Positions 53,496 to 62,642 are shown, counted from the first letter of the stretch. The stretch: 64,000 nt of DNA from an uncultured Bacteroidales bacterium (GCA_947168065.1 CAMVKH010000005.1:91308-155307); one strand, 5' to 3'. Translations and numbers: made by a program. Notes: generated by a model not told the origin, from the letters alone.

Positions 53496-54311
53496 CTATC
53501 GGATGCCCCAGTCGGACAGGCGGACGGTAGCTTCAACCTTCTCCTCGACGGTGTCATCGAGGCCGGGGAAGAGATCCAGGCCGGTCAGCGCCTCCAGGTC
53601 GTTGACACTCAGGCAACAGTCTTTCAGATAATAACGCTCGCCGTCGTTGTCCATGACAAAAGCGATCGCACTGTAGGAACCGTTATTCTTGCGGACCAGC
53701 AACGCCTTGAAGAACGCATCGGGCACGACCACGTCGCGCTCACCGATGGTACCGTAGCGATTTTCGCCCACGATGGGGCCGGTCACGACCCAGACACTGC
53801 CATAGCGCTTGGCCCACTGCCGCACGCGTTTCTCGAGATACTGCCAGTCGCCGGCGTTCAGGGTTTCATGCTGCGGGCAGATGTTGGTGAAATAGAAGGT
53901 CTCCCCCATCGCCGTGCTGTTGAACGCGGCGTCCGCGGCAGGCATCAGATGGCCCTTGGTCCAGCCGGAGCCGGCATAATCCTCGCGCATGGCCTGCGGG
54001 ACGCCCTTCAACTGGGGATCCATGCGGAATTCCCTGCCTTCGCGCGAGCGATCGCCCTCTGTCTCCGCGGCGGTCAGTTCGTAGGCCACCCAGTTGGGAA
54101 TCAGGGTCTCCGTATTGTAAGAAGACACATATGCGCCATGCTCCACCAGCCGTTCGCCGGAGGTCAGCGCAGGCATCTCCATCAATCCCGTTTCAACGGG
54201 AGAAGCGTTCGGTTCGATGGACAGTTCGGGCTTGTCGTAGCCGAACAGCCAATACAGCACTCCGGCCAGAATGACGAGCACCGGGGCGATGAGTTTTTTC
54301 AGTTTTTTCAT
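53496..54311 (-). CDS. DNA/RNA non-specific endonuclease (NUC1 family), exported
   Basis: 271 residues from ATG 54311. A membrane helix or uncleaved signal (about 8-24) leads to a beta-beta-alpha-metal nuclease: SGWTKGHLMPAADAAFN, where the usual DRGH reads TKGH but the catalytic His is kept, then FYFTNICPQHETLNAGDWQYLE with the metal-site Asn, and VWVVTGPIVGENRYGTIG. It should digest extracellular or periplasmic nucleic acid. The start overlaps the ATP-grasp stop by TAATG, so the genes are coupled. Confidence 0.88.
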   Translation of the reverse strand: MKKLKKLIAPVLVILAGVLYWLFGYDKPELSIEPNASPVETGLMEMPALTSGERLVEHGAYVSSYNTETLIPNWVAYELTAAETEGDRSREGREFRMDPQLKGVPQAMREDYAGSGWTKGHLMPAADAAFNSTAMGETFYFTNICPQHETLNAGDWQYLEKRVRQWAKRYGSVWVVTGPIVGENRYGTIGERDVVVPDAFFKALLVRKNNGSYSAIAFVMDNDGERYYLKDCCLSVNDLEALTGLDLFPGLDDTVEEKVEATVRLSDWGIR

Positions 54312-55996
54312 TATGTGGCGGAAGCGATAATCATACGACCCTTGCCCGCCATCGGGGCTTCGATGCGGAACCCTTTGGCGTGGAGCAGGATTTCCATGCC
54401 GGTCGCTCCATAAGGGATATGGCAATAGGTGCTTTCCGGCACCAGCACGCGGCCACGCGTGCGGACTTTGCTGAAGAACACGAATATTTGCTCGATAACG
54501 CTCTCCACATCGGCGAATGTCTCCGGAAGGCTCAGGTCGAGGATGGCATTCTCATAGCTGTCATACGCATGCGCCAACTCCTTGCCCGAAATCACGACGG
54601 CACCTTCCACGGAAATGGGCTGATCGCTGAACACCAGCGTGGAGCCATAACACCAGGCGACTTTCATCAAGTCTTCAATCCGATGCCGGGCGACCGGCGT
54701 TGCAGGTTCCCGGGCAGTAAACTGATTGAACAACAGCTGCGGATAATTCATCTCGAGCCGGTGCAGGAATTCGCAGTCTTTCATCACCACCTGCTCGTCC
54801 TCATGCACCAGATAGGCGGTTCCACCGGCCGTTTCCAGATCGCGCGTACGCGGCAGGATGTCATCCCGCCCGATACGGTCGAAACTGGCGCCATAGAAAC
54901 TGGGGAGCTGCTGGACCATCTGCAACACCGGAGCCGATTCAAGCTTGACATCGTCCGGCAGGATAAACAGCTTGATCACGCCTTTCTGCAGCGGCCGGTA
55001 CGGAAGGATGCGGTTGAGGTCGAACTTGGCAGGATTCAGATAGGCATCCAGCGCACAGTCCGTCTCATGCTCGCCAAATACTTTCTCCACGAAGTGGCGT
55101 TCCAGACCCGCGCCCATGGGACGGCAGTTCACCTCGATGAGCACAGGGCCTTTTTCATCCACCATATATTCGCCGTGCACCGGACCATACTGCAGGCCGA
55201 TGGCATCGAGCACGTCGTACGCATAGCGGATCAGTTCCGACTGGCCGATGTCGAGGCGGCTCACGGACTCTGCATAGTTGTAGATGTTGCTGCCGTTCAT
55301 CTGGATCTTGTCGTAGGCCCATAACGACACCAGGCGGTGCTTTCCGCCGCAGGACACTGTGTTGACGATGTACTCCTTGCCCATGATGCGTTCCTGCATC
55401 AGGATGTCGCCCACGTTTTCATCGCCGGCAGACAGGGCGAGTTCCTGACGGACGGCGTCCATCATCTCATCGTAGCCTTCGCAGAGATGCACGCCCAACG
55501 TGGCAGCGCTGCGGGCCCGCTTGATGACGGTATGCGTCGTGTCTAGTTCCTTGTAAAAGGCTTCTGCTTCCGCCTCGCTGCGGACAATACGGCCGCGGAT
55601 GGAACGCACGCCGGCATCAGCCAGTGCCTGGTGCATCTCATCCTTGCGGGTCATCCTGCCGATGATGGACCAGGGGTTGCCGGGCAGGCCGAGGTCGGAG
55701 GCCAGGTGCGTGGCAAGTTCTACACCGTATTCGCTGCCCGCCACGACGGCCACGGGATCGTAAGCGCGAACCTGTTCCAGGATGGTGTTGTAATCTGCTG
55801 AGGGGGAAATGCACGGAACGTCTTTCGGAAGCCCATTCCGCGCAATTTTCTGCATTTCGAGAAGCTGAGCTCGTTCTTCATCCGTTCCCAGATACAGGGC
55901 TTCCACGACCACGGGTTTATAACCGCGGGCGATGGCGTCGTCCACATAATTGATGCCTGTGGACAGAATTTCTACGATGACGATATGCTTGTCCAT
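54311..55996 (-). CDS. ATP-grasp domain ligase (L-amino-acid ligase-like)
   Basis: 561 residues from ATG 55996. The N-terminal pre-ATP-grasp domain (about 1-115) is followed by the ATP-binding fold: TVIKRARSAATLGVHLCEGY, ILMQERIMGKEYIVNTVSC, and metal ligands in GPVHGEYMVDEKGPVLIEVN, with CRPMGAG after. A C-terminal region of about 230 residues has a cyclase-like appendix. The family includes BacD/BL00235-type dipeptide ligases and carnosine synthase relatives. The substrate is unknown. Its -7 box is 4 nt before the ATG, and the nuclease gene is coupled downstream. Confidence 0.82.
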   Translation of the reverse strand: MDKHIVIVEILSTGINYVDDAIARGYKPVVVEALYLGTDEERAQLLEMQKIARNGLPKDVPCISPSADYNTILEQVRAYDPVAVVAGSEYGVELATHLASDLGLPGNPWSIIGRMTRKDEMHQALADAGVRSIRGRIVRSEAEAEAFYKELDTTHTVIKRARSAATLGVHLCEGYDEMMDAVRQELALSAGDENVGDILMQERIMGKEYIVNTVSCGGKHRLVSLWAYDKIQMNGSNIYNYAESVSRLDIGQSELIRYAYDVLDAIGLQYGPVHGEYMVDEKGPVLIEVNCRPMGAGLERHFVEKVFGEHETDCALDAYLNPAKFDLNRILPYRPLQKGVIKLFILPDDVKLESAPVLQMVQQLPSFYGASFDRIGRDDILPRTRDLETAGGTAYLVHEDEQVVMKDCEFLHRLEMNYPQLLFNQFTAREPATPVARHRIEDLMKVAWCYGSTLVFSDQPISVEGAVVISGKELAHAYDSYENAILDLSLPETFADVESVIEQIFVFFSKVRTRGRVLVPESTYCHIPYGATGMEILLHAKGFRIEAPMAGKGRMIIASAT

Positions 55997-56000
55997 ATGA

Positions 56001-56008
56001 CAAAGATA
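56001..56008 (-). promoter_or_regulatory. -7 promoter box of the ATP-grasp gene
   Basis: Minus strand TATCTTTG, 4 nt before the ATG at 55996: likely leaderless. Confidence 0.5.
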
Positions 56009-56020
56009 CACGATTTTTAC

Positions 56021-56028
56021 TAACTTTG
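56021..56028 (+). promoter_or_regulatory. -7 promoter box of the LD-carboxypeptidase gene
   Basis: TAACTTTG, 18 nt before the ATG at 56047; divergent from the 56001 box. Confidence 0.55.
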
Positions 56029-56046
56029 GGTGATAAAGCGATCATT

Positions 56047-56970
56047 ATGAAATCCTACCTTCGTCCTGATTATCTGAAGAGAGGCGACACCGTCGCCGTC
56101 GTGGCGCTGGCATCCTCGCTGAGCGAGGCAAGCCGGCAGACGATGTATTGGAAAGAGTTGCTTGAATCCTGGGGCTTGCATGTCAAAACCGGACGACACT
56201 TGTACGACAGCGCACCCGGTGAGTTCGCCGGCCGCGACGAAGACCGGGCGGCGGACCTGACGGAGATGCTGCTTGACCCTGAGGTGAAGGCCATCATCTC
56301 GTTTCGCGGCGGCTACGGCTCGATGCGCACGGTGCGAAAGATGGACCTGTCGCTCTTCGACAAGCATCCGAAGTGGCTCGTGGGATTCAGCGACATCACG
56401 GTTTTCCATGCGGTGCTGCAAAGCCGCGGCATCGAGTCCATCCTCGGTGCGATGCCCAGCACCATCGGGCCGGAAGCCGGTCCGGACGCTAAGATCAGCG
56501 AAGAATCCCTCCGCAAGGCCCTCTTCGGCGAAATCCGGAGCTATCGCACGGCGCCGCATGCCTACAGCGTAGCTGGCAGCGCCCGGGGCCGCCTCGTCGG
56601 CGGCAACCTGAGTCTGGTGGTCTCGTGCCTGCGCACGCCGTGGGAGAACCACCTTGACGAAGACAGCATCCTTTTCATCGAAGATGTCGACGAACGGATG
56701 TACAACCTTGACCGCATGCTGCTTACGCTGCAGCAAGGCGGTTTCTTTGCCCGGCCGAAAGGCATCGTCATCGGCCAGTTCACCGATACCAGCGGCGAAG
56801 ACGAGTGGCAGCGCAAAGCCCTGGACCTCGTCCACGAATACATGCCTGCCGACAAGCCGGTGCTCTTCGGCTTCGACTGCGGCCACGAGCACCCCAACTA
56901 CAGCCTCTACCTCGGCCGTGAAGTCACCCTCGACGTCACTCCCGACGGCGGCTTTTTGAAGTTCATTTAA
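56047..56970 (+). CDS. ldcA: Muramoyltetrapeptide (LD-)carboxypeptidase, S66 family
   Basis: 307 residues from ATG 56047, no signal peptide. The S66 triad is visible: Ser in WLVGFSDITVFHA, Glu in ILFIEDVDERMYN and His in DCGHEHPNYSLYLG, with FRGGYGSMR before the Ser. In the cytosol LdcA removes the terminal D-Ala from recycled muropeptides. That fits the MurK/MurQ salvage operon at 2.6-6.4 kb. The related MccF activity (microcin immunity) is an alternative, but no microcin genes are present. Confidence 0.92.
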   Translation: MKSYLRPDYLKRGDTVAVVALASSLSEASRQTMYWKELLESWGLHVKTGRHLYDSAPGEFAGRDEDRAADLTEMLLDPEVKAIISFRGGYGSMRTVRKMDLSLFDKHPKWLVGFSDITVFHAVLQSRGIESILGAMPSTIGPEAGPDAKISEESLRKALFGEIRSYRTAPHAYSVAGSARGRLVGGNLSLVVSCLRTPWENHLDEDSILFIEDVDERMYNLDRMLLTLQQGGFFARPKGIVIGQFTDTSGEDEWQRKALDLVHEYMPADKPVLFGFDCGHEHPNYSLYLGREVTLDVTPDGGFLKFI

Positions 56971-56984
56971 ATTTACATCACCTG

Positions 56985-57085
56985 TGGCTCTGTGAACGGG
57001 AGGGGCCCAAAGCCCTGGCTTTGGGAGGGAGACTCGCTTGCGAGTCGGTCCAAGAAGCAACTTCCAGAGCGCCTGGCACAAGCCG
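56985..57085 (-). repeat. Structured intergenic element, truncated copy R6 (inverted)
   Basis: Minus orientation. Hairpin A GACTCGC-TT-GCGAGTC (57031-57046), CCTCCC, hairpin B CCCAAAGCC/GGCTTTGGG (57006-57025) and GGGCCCCTCCCG are well kept. The left arm GGAAGTTGCTTCTTGGACC matches R4 closely, but the matching right arm and hairpin C are absent at the end facing ldcA. Confidence 0.75.
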
Positions 57086-57110
57086 CATAAGAAGTAAACG
57101 AATAACCCAG

Positions 57111-57257
57111 ATGCCCGGTCAAGCCGGGCATGACAAGTGAGATTCCGGAGAAATCCCGGCATGAGGAAGAATAGCCGTCCTCAAATGAGGCCGAAAATGA
57201 GGATGGGACAATGAAAAACGGACATCCATCCTCAAATGAGACTCAAAATGAGGATGG
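57111..57257. repeat. Small palindrome and two inverted-repeat units in the HerA leader
   Basis: The palindrome ATGCCCGG-TCAAG-CCGGGCAT (57111-57131) is followed by two related units, 57178-57206 and 57229-57257. Both begin TCCTCAAATGAG and end AATGAGGATGG, so each can fold on itself. Together with R6 they fill the 317-nt gap before the ATPase; I see no gene there. Confidence 0.6.
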
Positions 57258-57287
57258 CAAATTAAGACAAGTAAAAAATCACATATT

Positions 57288-58895
57288 ATGCTTAAGGACG
57301 GAAAACTTTACATCGCGCACAGCGAAAACGGAAACATCAACCTGGTCGGTAAGATGGCCAACCGCCACGGCCTGATCGCAGGAGCGACCGGTACCGGCAA
57401 GACAGTCACGCTCCAGGTGCTCGCCGAAACCTTCTCCCAGGCCGGCGTCCCCTGCTTCATGGCCGACATGAAAGGCGACCTCAGCGGTATCAGCCAGCCC
57501 GGCAGACTCAGCGGTTTCATCGAGAAACGCATGCCTGAGTTCGGGATCGAAAACCCCCGGTTTTCAGGCTGCCCCACCCGCTTCTTCGACGTCTTCGGCG
57601 AACAGGGATTCCCCATGCGCGCCACGATTTCAGCCATGGGCCCTCAGTTGCTGGCCCGCCTCATGGAACTCACGGAAGTCCAGTCCGGCGTGCTCAACGC
57701 CGTCTTCCGCATCGCCGATGACAACAACCTGCTGCTCATCGACCTCAAGGACCTGAAACTGATGCTCGACTTCGTCGGCAAGAACGCCGCCAGGTTCACG
57801 ACCGAGTACGGCAACATCGCCGCCGCCAGCATCGGCGCCATCCAGCGCGCCGTCCTGCAGATTGAAAGCGAGGGCGGCGACAAATTCTTCGGCGAACCCG
57901 CCTTCGACGTGGAAGACCTTTTCGCCGTGGAGGACGGCCGCGGCGTAATGAACGTCCTGGCCGCCGACCGGCTGATGATGAACCCGAAGCTGTACTCCAC
58001 CTACCTGCTGTGGCTGATGACCGAGCTGTATGCCAAACTTCCCGAAGTCGGCGACCTCGAGCTGCCCAAATTTGTCTTCTTCTTCGACGAAGCCCACATG
58101 CTCTTCGACGGCACCTCCAAGGCCCTCGTCGACAAGATCGAGCAGGTGATCCGCCTCATCCGTTCCAAGGGCGTCGGCATCTATTTCATCACCCAGGTGC
58201 CCAGCGACGTTCCCGTCAGTGTCCTGGCCCAGCTCAGCAACCGCGTCCAGCATGCCTTGCGCGCCTATACCCCGCAGGACCAGAAAGCCGTGCGCGCCGC
58301 CGCCCAGACCTTCCGTACCAATCCTTCCTTCAAGACCGAAGACGCCATCCTCGACCTCGGAACCGGCGAAGCCCTCGTCTCGTTCCTCGACGAGAAAGGC
58401 GCGCCCTGCGTCGTGGAGCGTGCGAAGATCCTCTTCCCGCTCAGCCAGATCGGCGCCATCACCCCCGGACAGCGCATGGACATCCAGGCCGCCGCACCCC
58501 GCAAACTCAAGGAATACGAAAGTTCCTTCGACCGCGAAAGCGCCTATGAAGTGCTGACCGAGGTCAACCAGAAGCTGGAGGAAGAAAAGGAGAAGGAGCG
58601 CCAGGCCCTGGAGAAAGAAAAGGAAGCCAAAGCCCGGGAGAAAGAGCAGAAGGCAAAGGAAAAGAGTTCGAAGAAGAGCGGCATCGGCCGTACCATCCTC
58701 GGCACGATGATCGCAGCCGCGGCCACGAGCTTCGCCCGCAGTGCCGGCACGCAGATCGCCAAGAGCCTCGGCGGCAAGAGCAGCTCCTCCACCAAGAAGA
58801 GCAGCGGTTCCGTCGTGAAGAAAGCCACCCAGACCGCCGTCAACAGCGCCACCCGCAAGGTCACGACGGAAATCCTCAAGAGCATCCTCAAGTAA
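57288..58895 (+). CDS. HerA/DUF853-type ATPase (YjgR-like)
   Basis: 535 residues, cytosolic. Walker A is LIAGATGTGKTVTLQVLAET (about 29-48), Walker B is FVFFFDEAHMLFDG (about 264-277), and a sensor segment reads IYFITQVPSDVP. The fold is the FtsK/HerA class. Residues about 425-535 are charged coiled coil (EKEKEAKAREKEQKAKEK) and then Ser/Lys rich low-complexity sequence. The family is thought to act on DNA, but its role is unknown. Its stop overlaps the start of the DUF3810 gene (TAATG). Confidence 0.88.
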   Translation: MLKDGKLYIAHSENGNINLVGKMANRHGLIAGATGTGKTVTLQVLAETFSQAGVPCFMADMKGDLSGISQPGRLSGFIEKRMPEFGIENPRFSGCPTRFFDVFGEQGFPMRATISAMGPQLLARLMELTEVQSGVLNAVFRIADDNNLLLIDLKDLKLMLDFVGKNAARFTTEYGNIAAASIGAIQRAVLQIESEGGDKFFGEPAFDVEDLFAVEDGRGVMNVLAADRLMMNPKLYSTYLLWLMTELYAKLPEVGDLELPKFVFFFDEAHMLFDGTSKALVDKIEQVIRLIRSKGVGIYFITQVPSDVPVSVLAQLSNRVQHALRAYTPQDQKAVRAAAQTFRTNPSFKTEDAILDLGTGEALVSFLDEKGAPCVVERAKILFPLSQIGAITPGQRMDIQAAAPRKLKEYESSFDRESAYEVLTEVNQKLEEEKEKERQALEKEKEAKAREKEQKAKEKSSKKSGIGRTILGTMIAAAATSFARSAGTQIAKSLGGKSSSSTKKSSGSVVKKATQTAVNSATRKVTTEILKSILK

Positions 58896-59875
58896 TGCCC
58901 TGGGGAGAATGGTATGCGACCCGGGTCTATCCCGGCCTGTCGGCCTTCCTGACCCGGGTGGCCGGGTTCTTCCGCTATTCTCTTACGGAAATCGTGGTGG
59001 TGTTCGCCGTCGTGGCCGCCGTGTGGATGCTCGTCCGTGCCATCCGGCGCCGCAAGAAATGGTGGCGATGCCTGCTGGGCGAAGCCGCACTGGTGGCCGG
59101 CCTGATCGCATGGCTCTATCTCGGCTGGGGCTTCAACTATTTCCGCAGCGACATCTATACCCGCACCGGCACCACACCCATGCCCTACGAAGAAGCTGAA
59201 TTCCAGGAATTTCTGGAAATCTTCACGCAAGAGCTCAATGAGAGTTGGTGCGAGGTGGAAAGCATCGACCCGGCCGCCGTGGAACGGGAAGTCAAGAACT
59301 GGTACAGTGCCCTTCCTGCTGAATGCGGCCTCTGCAAGCCGCGAGACTGGCAGCATCCGAAAAAAATGCTCTTCAACCGGCTCTATTCCGCCGTGGGCGT
59401 GCTGGGCTTCATCGGCCCCGCCTTCGACGAGATGCACCTCAACTACGACGTAGAACCGGTCGAGTATCCTTTCCTCTTTGCGCACGAATATGCCCACGTC
59501 CTGGGCGTCAGCAACGAAGCCGAAGCCAATTTCTGGGCTTTCGAGGCCTGCCGCGCATCCGACGATCCCGCCATCCGGTACAGCGCCTGGTTCATGCTGC
59601 TGCGGCACACCTGGGGCAACCTCCGCTCCATCATGGGACAGGAAGCATTCAAGGCCTGGGCTGAAACGCTGATCCCGGAAGTCTATGCGGACTGGGAACT
59701 CGCACAGATTCACTGGGCGGACTTGCGTTGGGACTGGCTTGCGCAGATCCAGCACCGCTTCTACAACTTTTTCCTGAAACAGAACCGCATCGCGGAAGGC
59801 ACGGCCAATTACGGACAGGTCCTCCGGCTGGTGCTGACCCTCTCTGATCTGCACGACCATGGCCAGGAAGAGTGA
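58895..59875 (+). CDS. DUF3810 membrane protein with HExxH motif
   Basis: 326 residues. Two membrane helices (about 28-48 and 60-82) come before a large domain with FAHEYAHVLGVSNEAEANFW (about 195-214), which is HExxH plus a downstream Glu, the layout of a zinc metallopeptidase. This is DUF3810, common in Bacteroidota and uncharacterised. The domain probably faces the periplasm. It overlaps YbaK by 17 nt and the ATPase by 1 nt. Confidence 0.85.
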   Translation: MPWGEWYATRVYPGLSAFLTRVAGFFRYSLTEIVVVFAVVAAVWMLVRAIRRRKKWWRCLLGEAALVAGLIAWLYLGWGFNYFRSDIYTRTGTTPMPYEEAEFQEFLEIFTQELNESWCEVESIDPAAVEREVKNWYSALPAECGLCKPRDWQHPKKMLFNRLYSAVGVLGFIGPAFDEMHLNYDVEPVEYPFLFAHEYAHVLGVSNEAEANFWAFEACRASDDPAIRYSAWFMLLRHTWGNLRSIMGQEAFKAWAETLIPEVYADWELAQIHWADLRWDWLAQIQHRFYNFFLKQNRIAEGTANYGQVLRLVLTLSDLHDHGQEE

Positions 59876-60344
59876 TCCCGTGTCCAAGACCAATGCGGCC
59901 CGGCTGCTCGACGCCGCCGGCATCGCCTATGAACTCGTCCCCTACGAGGTGGATGAGAGCGACCTTGCGGCGCAGCACGTGGCCGAGCAGCTGGGCGAAG
60001 ACATCGAGCAGGTGTTCAAGACCCTGGTGCTGCGCGGCGACCGCAACGGCTTTTTCGTCTGCGTGATCCCCGGCAACTTCGAAGTCGACCTGAAGGTGGC
60101 GGCACAGATATCCGGCAACAAGAACTGCGAGATGCTGCACGTCAAGGAACTTCTGCCCACCACAGGCTACATCCGCGGCGGCTGCTCGCCCATCGGCATG
60201 AAGAAACCCTTCCCCACTTTTATCCACGAGAGCGCCCTGCTCTACGACTACATCTACGTCAGCGCCGGCATCCGCGGGCTCCAGCTCAAAATCGCCCCGC
60301 AGGATCTCATTGCTTTCGTCGGAGCGGACATCTATCCGCTTTGA
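59859..60344 (+). CDS. ybaK: Cys-tRNA(Pro)/Cys-tRNA deacylase, YbaK/EbsC family
   Basis: 161 residues. It begins with SKTNAARLLDAAGIAYEL and has VFKTLVLRGDRNGFFVCVIP and the signature GYIRGGCSPIGMKKPFPTFI containing the conserved Lys and Ser. The enzyme hydrolyses Cys mischarged onto tRNA-Pro in trans. It is the last gene of the ATPase-DUF3810-ybaK run, followed by a promoter for the DUF1538 operon. Confidence 0.94.
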   Translation: MARKSDPVSKTNAARLLDAAGIAYELVPYEVDESDLAAQHVAEQLGEDIEQVFKTLVLRGDRNGFFVCVIPGNFEVDLKVAAQISGNKNCEMLHVKELLPTTGYIRGGCSPIGMKKPFPTFIHESALLYDYIYVSAGIRGLQLKIAPQDLIAFVGADIYPL

Positions 60345-60369
60345 TAAGGTCCCTTGTTTTTATTTCCCA

Positions 60370-60400
60370 TTGGAATCCCAAAGAAAAATCGCTAACTTTG
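60370..60400 (+). promoter_or_regulatory. Full -33/-7 promoter of the DUF1538-PII operon
   Basis: TTGG (60370-60373) and TAACTTTG (60393-60400) are 19 nt apart, the best two-part match in the window. The ATG at 60407 is 6 nt past the -7 box, so the transcript is probably leaderless. Confidence 0.6.
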
Positions 60401-60406
60401 TAAAAT

Positions 60407-61933
60407 ATGGGAAAGGCGCTATATCTGAAACTCAAAGAGGCCCTGACGTCGGTGCTGCCAGTCGGCCTTATTGTCTTTATCCTGTCGCTGACACCGCTCG
60501 TTACGCTGACGGGGAAAGAGATGCTGGTCTTCGGACTCTCTGCGCTGGCACTGATCATCGGCATCGGCCTGTTCAATCTGGGCGCCGACCTGGCCATGAC
60601 CCCGATGGGCCACTTCATCGGTGCCGGCCTCACCAAGAGCCGTAAAGCCGCCATCTTGCTGATAGTCAGCTTCCTGATGGGCGTGATGATTACCATCGCC
60701 GAGCCGGATCTCTCCGTCCTCGCCGAACAGGTGAGTTCGCTGATGAACGGCAAAGTGCTGATTGTGACCGTCGGATTCGGCGTGGGCTTTTTCCTGCTGG
60801 TGGCCGTGCGCAAGATCATCCGCCGGATAGACCTGACGAGCCTGCTGCTTTTCTTCTACCTCGTGCTCTTCACCATGTCCACCCTGCTTTTCGGCTCTGG
60901 CAACGGTAATCTGCTGCCGCTGTCGTTCGATGCGGGCGGCGTCACCACGGGCCCGATTACCGTGCCCTTCATCATGGCGCTGGGCGTGGGTATTGCCCTG
61001 ACGGCAGGTGGCCGGCGCGCCAATGAAAACAGCTTCGGACTGATTGCGTTGTGCTCCATCGGCCCGATCATCGCCGTCATGCTCCTGTCGATCTTCTCGA
61101 AGGGCAGCCTTGATTACCAGGTTCCGGACTATTCCATGACGCGTATCTTGGAAGGGGGCATCTGGGACGAAGTCCTGGAAGTCACGCACGACGTCGGCAG
61201 GTCATTGCTGCTCATCGTGCTGTTCTTCGTTGTCCTGCAGTATTCCATCCTGAAACTGCCCGCGAAGAAGCTCATCGCCATCGGCATGGGCATCCTGCTG
61301 ACCTTCCTGGGGCTGGTCATCTTCCTGACCGCCGTGGCCGTGGGATTCATGCCCATCGGCTATAAGATCGGCATTCATCTGACGGCCTACAACGAGTATG
61401 TCCTGATCGCGCTGAGTTTCGTCATCGGCTGCGTAGTGGTGCTGGCCGAGCCGGCCGTACACGTGCTCAACCTGCAGGTGGAGGCGATCACCAACGGCGA
61501 AGTCAGCCGCCGGCAGATGATGACCGCCCTGTCCATCGGCGTGGGCCTTTCCATCGGCCTGTCGATCCTGCGCATCATCTACGACTTCTCCCTGCTGTAC
61601 TACCTCATTCCGGGCTACCTGCTGTCGCTCGGCATGTCCTTCTACGTACCGAAACTCTACACGGCCATCGCCTTCGACTCCGGCGGCGTGGCCAGCGGCC
61701 CGTTGACCTCGAGCTTTATTCTCCCGATGGCCATCGGCGCCTGCGTCGCCTTCCGGGGCGAAGCGGAAGTGCTCTCGCTCGCCTTCGGCATCGTGGCCAT
61801 GGTGGCCATGACGCCGCTCATCACGATCCAGATGCTCGGCTTCCGGGCGGTCATGAACCAACGGGCCCGCAGAAAGGCAGCCCTCAAGAAGATCCTGGCC
61901 GACGAAGACGAACAAATCATCTATTTCAAGTAG
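60407..61933 (+). CDS. DUF1538 transporter, internally duplicated
   Basis: 508 residues and about 12-14 membrane helices. Two halves share repeats: LSFDAGGVTTGPITVPFIMA in the first and IAFDSGGVASGPLTSSFILP in the second, and AEPDLSVLAEQV versus AEPAVHVLNLQV. This is the DUF1538 family, a predicted transporter with an unknown substrate. Two PII-like genes follow at once (2 nt, then ATGA overlap), so its activity is probably gated by PII-like regulators. The tail ends DEDEQIIYFK. Confidence 0.88.
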   Translation: MGKALYLKLKEALTSVLPVGLIVFILSLTPLVTLTGKEMLVFGLSALALIIGIGLFNLGADLAMTPMGHFIGAGLTKSRKAAILLIVSFLMGVMITIAEPDLSVLAEQVSSLMNGKVLIVTVGFGVGFFLLVAVRKIIRRIDLTSLLLFFYLVLFTMSTLLFGSGNGNLLPLSFDAGGVTTGPITVPFIMALGVGIALTAGGRRANENSFGLIALCSIGPIIAVMLLSIFSKGSLDYQVPDYSMTRILEGGIWDEVLEVTHDVGRSLLLIVLFFVVLQYSILKLPAKKLIAIGMGILLTFLGLVIFLTAVAVGFMPIGYKIGIHLTAYNEYVLIALSFVIGCVVVLAEPAVHVLNLQVEAITNGEVSRRQMMTALSIGVGLSIGLSILRIIYDFSLLYYLIPGYLLSLGMSFYVPKLYTAIAFDSGGVASGPLTSSFILPMAIGACVAFRGEAEVLSLAFGIVAMVAMTPLITIQMLGFRAVMNQRARRKAALKKILADEDEQIIYFK

Positions 61934-61935
61934 CC

Positions 61936-62319
61936 ATGGCAGAATCCGGGAAAAGAATCGCCAAGAACATTGCTCCCGACAAGCTGGAGCTGATCATCGC
62001 CATCGTACACAGCGACAAGGTTCGGTTTTACACCAACCTCATCCAGTCGATGGAGGCCAACCTCTATCTGACCGTACCGGCCAGCGGCACTTCGGAAAAG
62101 GCCATCATGGACTACCTGGGCCTCAACCAGTCGAACCGGTCGGCCATCATCAGCGTTGTCCGGGAAGAAAAGGAGAAAGACCTGCTGGAAGCCCTGGACG
62201 ATAACTTCACGAATCTCAAGGGCGGCGGCGGCATTGCCTTCACCCTCCCCTTGTCCAGCCTGATCGGCACCCTGGTTTACGGTTTCTTAAGCAACGACAA
62301 GCGCACCATCCAATCATGA
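61936..62319 (+). CDS. PII-like regulatory protein 1
   Basis: 127 residues, cytosolic. The ferredoxin-like PII fold is suggested by LELIIAIVHSDKVRFYTNLI, VPASGTSEKAIMDYLG and the C-terminal GGGGIAFTLPLSSLIG, which matches the nucleotide-binding end of GlnB-type proteins. It diverges from classical GlnB: there is no Tyr51 T-loop. It starts 2 nt after the DUF1538 stop and its stop overlaps the next start. Confidence 0.75.
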   Translation: MAESGKRIAKNIAPDKLELIIAIVHSDKVRFYTNLIQSMEANLYLTVPASGTSEKAIMDYLGLNQSNRSAIISVVREEKEKDLLEALDDNFTNLKGGGGIAFTLPLSSLIGTLVYGFLSNDKRTIQS

Positions 62320-62630
62320 ACAACATCAAATACGAATTGATTACCTGCATCGTCAATGCAGGATTTGCCGTCGAGGCGATGGAAGCGGCCAAAAAGGCCG
62401 GCGCCACGGGAGGCACCATCCTCCGCGCACGCGGCACGGCCAACCCGGAGGCGGAGGAATTCTACAACATTTCCATCCAGCCCGACAAGGAAATACTCTG
62501 GGTCATCGTTCCCAAAGACATCAAGGACGATGTGATGCACCGGCTCTATCAGGATGTCGGCCTCAACACGCCGGGAAAGGGCATCGCTTTTTCGATGCCC
62601 ATCTCGAACGCAGTCGGTCTGCACGAATAA
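62316..62630 (+). CDS. PII-like regulatory protein 2
   Basis: 104 residues, the size of classical PII proteins. Typical elements are YELITCIVNAGFAVEAMEAA, GATGGTILRARGTANPEAEE (PII box I with a short T-loop) and GLNTPGKGIAFSMPISNAVG at the nucleotide site. It is translated in overlap (ATGA) with PII-like protein 1. The ligand is likely ATP/ADP or another small molecule. Confidence 0.82.
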   Translation: MNNIKYELITCIVNAGFAVEAMEAAKKAGATGGTILRARGTANPEAEEFYNISIQPDKEILWVIVPKDIKDDVMHRLYQDVGLNTPGKGIAFSMPISNAVGLHE

Positions 62631-62642
62631 GCCGAAGCAGGC

